Shown here: positions 40,621-44,034 of the stretch, one piece after another
Layout of the letters: every line of letters starts with the position of its first letter
How positions within the stretch are numbered: the first letter of the stretch is position 1
Translations under genes and position numbers: made by a program
From: Chara braunii
Lineage: Eukaryota; Streptophyta; Charophyceae; Charales; Characeae
DNA: 44,034 bases
Direction: 5' to 3'
Assembly (NCBI GenBank): GCA_003427395.1
Contig: BFEA01000072.1
Location: 1,223,015-1,267,048 of the forward strand
The notes under the pieces: generated by a model
Database searches by the model: none
What the model saw: only the letters and a program-made list of their open reading frames with translations
Told to the model about the DNA's origin: nothing

Positions 40621-41724
40621 CTTATGCTTATGTTCTTCCCCTGCCCGTCTCTTTTCTACTCGTCTTTAGTTCCTGTCATTCTGCGGTGAAGAGAGCTCGA
40701 TAAATTTCTTCCCAATTTTTGATGTCGTCGTCGTCTTTGTGTGGGTCGGTTATGTGTTTCGTGGATGCCAGTTGCAGTCATCACTTGTTGTATAGGTCTC
40801 TCTATCTCTGTGCTTGTGCTGAAAAAGGGGGGGAAGTTCTAGCGCGGTGCGAAAGCTTGAGATGTCCCTTGTCTTCTTAATCACGATCGTCCAGGACTCA
40901 TGTCAGATACCTTCAGCTAATGTTAGTTGAGGCAGTCGAGGACCGACAGGGACGACATACACGCTTGCCTGGTGGATAGAAGATTGGGTCGATAAGGACA
41001 TCGCTGTTGTGGAGGATTGTTAAGCGCCGCGTCTCTGATATGATTTAGCAATCCACCTTCCCAGAAGCCCGAGGAGGATTGCTTTAGATGCCTGTCATAA
41101 TGTCATTCGCGCGCTGTGTCTGTTCTTATTGACGATGCCACGTTGACGGCAACGGCGAAGGGACGAACTTCGACTCAGCAGAACGCAGAGGCCAATACTA
41201 CAATTGTAATCAGAAGAAGAGCAAGAGGGAAAAAAAAAAAAAAAAAAAAAGGATGGATGTGCTTCGAGTCGTGGTAGTTAGTACTTACTGCCTTGGCTTT
41301 CATTCTCTAGTAAGTAAAAAACTGAAGTTACGACGCGTCTGCTTTGTCGAAGTGAAAGAGCGTAAGGTGTCGGACTCGGGGTGCAAGGCGACAGACACGT
41401 TGAAGCTTGCAGCTGATCTGTGATAGCAATTCGTTGTCCCGGAAATGGGCGCTGAAGGCTCACGGCGGGGGACAAAAAAAACACTGGTTAATTCTTCCTG
41501 GATTAAGGGGATGCTTTTTTTGACGGCATTTGCGAGAGCTTCGATGTAGGAGATAGGTCGCTGGCTGCCATTTCGGAAAAAAAAAAAAAGAAAAAGAAAA
41601 AAAAGATAAATTCTTTTCTCTTTGTGGATTAATATACAATAAATTAGAGGAGCTCGTCTTAATCCATCTTGCAGAGTACTTCCCCTTGCTGATAGGAGAA
41701 ACTGAGCGGTCCTATCTGCTGACT

Positions 41725-41755
<31 letters not shown>

Positions 41756-41777
41756 GGAATCTCCTGACCTTTCCATT
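40621..41777. other. Unassigned stretch
   Basis: A tracts at 41230-41250 and 41578-41604 and a T tract at 41728-41756. No coding exon recognised. Confidence 0.4.
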
Positions 41778-41837
41778 CACGTGGGACCCCTTTTAGTCAT
41801 CCACGTGGCACCTTCTGTATAGTCTACATATCACGTG
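41778..41837. promoter_or_regulatory. Cluster of three CACGTG G-boxes
   Basis: CACGTG at 41778-41783, 41802-41807 and 41832-41837, with GG(G/C)ACC after the first two (CACGTGGGACC, CACGTGGCACC). This is much denser than chance and typical of bZIP/bHLH target promoters in plants. No start codon can be linked to it with confidence. Confidence 0.45.
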
Positions 41838-42280
41838 TTCTTGAAGATGGGTATGGTTCTGGAGGAATGCTTGTTTCCTGGATATGTAGAAGATGTGCCG
41901 TGGCTCCTGACGATATGGGAGACTTGTGCACAAGGGCGGCGGCTGGAACAGCACTGACGGCCAAACGATGGGAAGGAAGAAAGCCGGCGCGTCGGCGCAC
42001 GTTAGACAATCTCGAAAAGGGGAAAATTGGAGAAGATTACCGGCGTTCTAGGGGACCTAAAACCGGTAGCGCGCTAAGGGCCCGCGCGAGCGCGAGGCCA
42101 AGGTACTCAATCTTTCGCGGGGCTGAGGTTGTGGTTTTCGGGGTATCTCCTGGATGTCTTTCCCTGTCTACATCCTCCTATCCGGTTTGCTGTACATCTG
42201 ACTTGATGACAGTCACTCCTTGGTCACGAACATTTCTCTTCCTGTCTTCCTGTTAAGTGGACAAAAGTGGACTAGAAGAT
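41838..42280. other. Unassigned stretch
   Basis: A plus ORF at 41867-42256 follows the G-box cluster but shows no recognisable domain. Confidence 0.35.
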
Positions 42281-42397
42281 ATCTGCGCATGCGTAGGGGG
42301 TGCGGTTGGGGTGTATCTTCCTGCGCCTACTTTTGTCACACCTATCTGCGCATGCGTAGGGGGTGTATCTTCTTGCGCCTACTTTTGTCACACCTGT
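42281..42397. repeat. Tandem repeat, two copies (63 and 53 bp)
   Basis: Unit ATCTGCGCATGCGTAGGGGG, then (TGCGGTTGGG)TGTATCTTC, then TGCGCCTACTTTTGTCACAC; copies start at 42281 and 42344. The second lacks a 10-bp piece. The core TGCGCATGCG is itself a near-palindrome. Confidence 0.92.
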
Positions 42398-43729
42398 TTT
42401 TCTCCCCCGCATCTTTTCCTGCTCATCATCTTCTCGCATCCATCTTCTCACAGGCCTTATGCTTCTTCTCTGCCTTCCGTGCTTAGTCCTCCAAGGCAGC
42501 TACAGCGCCCCGTCGCGTTTCAGTTGTCCGTCGCGTGTGCGTCTTGTTTGCCAGTTTTCATTCTCTGTTCTCACATTCTCTTGTTGATGCGGCTGACCGT
42601 TCTCTTTAGGGTAGGTAGCGCGACAATGTGGACTGCGTTGTCGTTTGTCCATCCATTATTAACGTGGGAATGCTCACTAGTAATACAGGAGGAAAGGACG
42701 AACTCGATGACACACTACTTTTACTCCAATGCTCATTCGGTCTGTCAATGCAAAGGAAGATAGGACCGATGGGTTTGGGCGCCACGGCGCGTGGTTTGCA
42801 CGCCTCGTCCTTCGTGAGGATATCCCATCACGAAGTGATAAATAAATAATAGCTGGCGAACCTCCTATTTNNNNTTTTTTTTTTTTTGCTCAGTTGTCCC
42901 ATTTACAGCGAAAGGTGTCATTTTTAGCGACAAATCAATCCACGCTGCGTCTTTCCTGGACGGTCGTACGACGCAGCGTAGCTTTTGTTCGCCTTCTTTT
43001 TGTTTGCAAGAAGGATTCGGACTCGCCACCATTTATGTACGACACAGCTTTGCGAGACTGTAGACCTTTCCCTTGCTTAATCTAGAAAAAAAAAAAAAAT
43101 CGGCAGATAGAGCTGATTAAATTTCTCGGATGGAATGAGAGGCAATGGCCGTCTGACATCACCTCGGTGTCTGATGACGAGTGACGTTCTCCTTGTTTTT
43201 TGCTTTTTTTTCCTTTTTTTCTTACGTACCTGCTCTATGTCGGAAGGTCGGTCTCTTGCCGTCATTGGCTGCCACGTGGACGGTGATGGGTGGATTGGAT
43301 GATGAACTTTAGGGCCGGAAGTCCGGTGACAAATTTGACAGACATCGGCAACGAAAGTACGGAAGACTAAGCTTTCAGCGCTTGTGTCGACGATGACGCT
43401 TCTCTTTGCCTAGGAAGTAGCCGATTTGTTGCATTCACTTCTTCCAGGTGGCGTGGGCTGAGGAAGTGCAGGGTTGGCATTGCCATAGCCCTGCGAGCGC
43501 CCGTCCTTGGCGTGGTAAAAGGATAAGAGCACGCAGCCGGAGGGGAGGGGAATTATGGGTAGGTAGGTTTACTCCTGAGCGTGAATGGGCGCTTGCTTGA
43601 GTGTGGTATCTGCCAAAATGTGGCAGACGGCGTCCCGCAACAGGTGTCATTGGTGTTGTGTTGAAGTACCGTCGTAAAGGATGATGTTCGGCGAGGAGGG
43701 GATGGAAGATAGCGGGGGGGGGAGGGGGG
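42398..43729. other. Unassigned stretch with small N tract
   Basis: N at 42872-42875 inside a T tract. A further CACGTG lies at 43273-43278. No coding exon recognised on either strand. Confidence 0.4.
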
Positions 43730-44034
43730 GAGAGAGGAGGGGAACAGCAGGAGTGACCGAAGCGACTTGCCAGTACGCGGAAGATGCCGCAGCACAGGAT
43801 TGATTGATGGAAGGTACAAAACAGAGCCGATGACGACGATGATGATAGTGGGAATAGTGCAGCAGCTAACTGCGGGGGGAGGGGGGGGGGTGAGAAGGAG
43901 GGGAACAGCAGGAGTGACCGAAGCGACTTGCCAGTACGTGGAAGATGCCGCAGCACAGTATTGATTGATGGAAGGTACAAAACGGAGCCGATGACGACGA
44001 TGATGATAGTGGGAATAGTGCAGCAGCTAACTGC
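43730..44034. repeat. 161-bp tandem repeat running out of the window
   Basis: GGAACAGCAGGAGTGACCGA starts at 43741 and 43902. Copy 1 covers CGACTTGCCAGTACGCGG, ATTGATTGATGG, GATGACGACGATGATGATAG and GCAGCAGCTAACTGC, then a G-rich run leading into copy 2. Copy 2 differs by only a few bases and reaches the window edge, so the copy number is unknown. The G-rich run varies in length. Confidence 0.95.

Noticed and set aside
43435-43980. 181-codon minus-strand ORF
   Set aside because: Built largely from the 161-bp tandem repeat and C-rich runs; sequence such as MYLPSIN repeats with the DNA period.

Overview
This is a repeat-dominated eukaryotic nuclear window with one clearly recognisable host gene. 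That gene is the first coding exon of the origin recognition complex subunit 5 (ORC5), on the plus strand at 37037-38445. Its blocks around Walker A and the following Cys-rich and 'KRCDK' segments look most like land-plant ORC5. Together with many L1-type LINE remnants, dense simple repeats, long homopolymers and long apparent introns, this suggests a large-genome streptophyte, possibly a charophyte such as Chara. That organism call is inference. Nothing prokaryotic was seen: no operons, no Shine-Dalgarno-spaced genes, no CRISPR arrays.

Layout. 1-24 kb is a mid-to-high GC graveyard of LINE ORF2 pieces: plus strand near 1.44-2.25, 5.93-7.06, 9.29-9.74, 11.08-11.43 and 14.1-15.7 kb, minus strand at 4.66-5.12 kb. 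Interspersed are at least three families of short terminal-inverted-repeat elements: a TTAA-flanked family with ends ACCACCAGT, an abundant family with ends GGGACGCTGGACCCGG, and an element type packed with TTCGAGAG motifs. There is also a tRNA-like SINE with a poly(A) tail at 10.70-10.98 kb. Duplicated segments at 18.5-20.6 kb precede a small minus-strand ORF (20578-21045) encoding four acidic repeats.

24.2-33.5 kb is AT-richer. It holds a 62-bp tandem repeat, a perfect 38-bp foldback at 26.5 kb, and a long decayed minus-strand LINE (about 33.47 to 30.02 kb) in which endonuclease, reverse transcriptase and zinc-knuckle parts can still be read in order. 33.8-34.8 kb has two well-preserved TIR elements, one of them Mutator-like.

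34.86-37.04 kb is repeat-poor and GC-richer: the presumed upstream and 5' leader of ORC5. After exon 1 ends at a GT donor, 38.45-44.03 kb has no ORC5 exon I could identify. It contains purine-rich duplicated blocks and minisatellites, most simply read as ORC5 intron or flank. The window has an assembly gap of 184 N at 17185-17368 and smaller N tracts at 5207 and 42872-42875.
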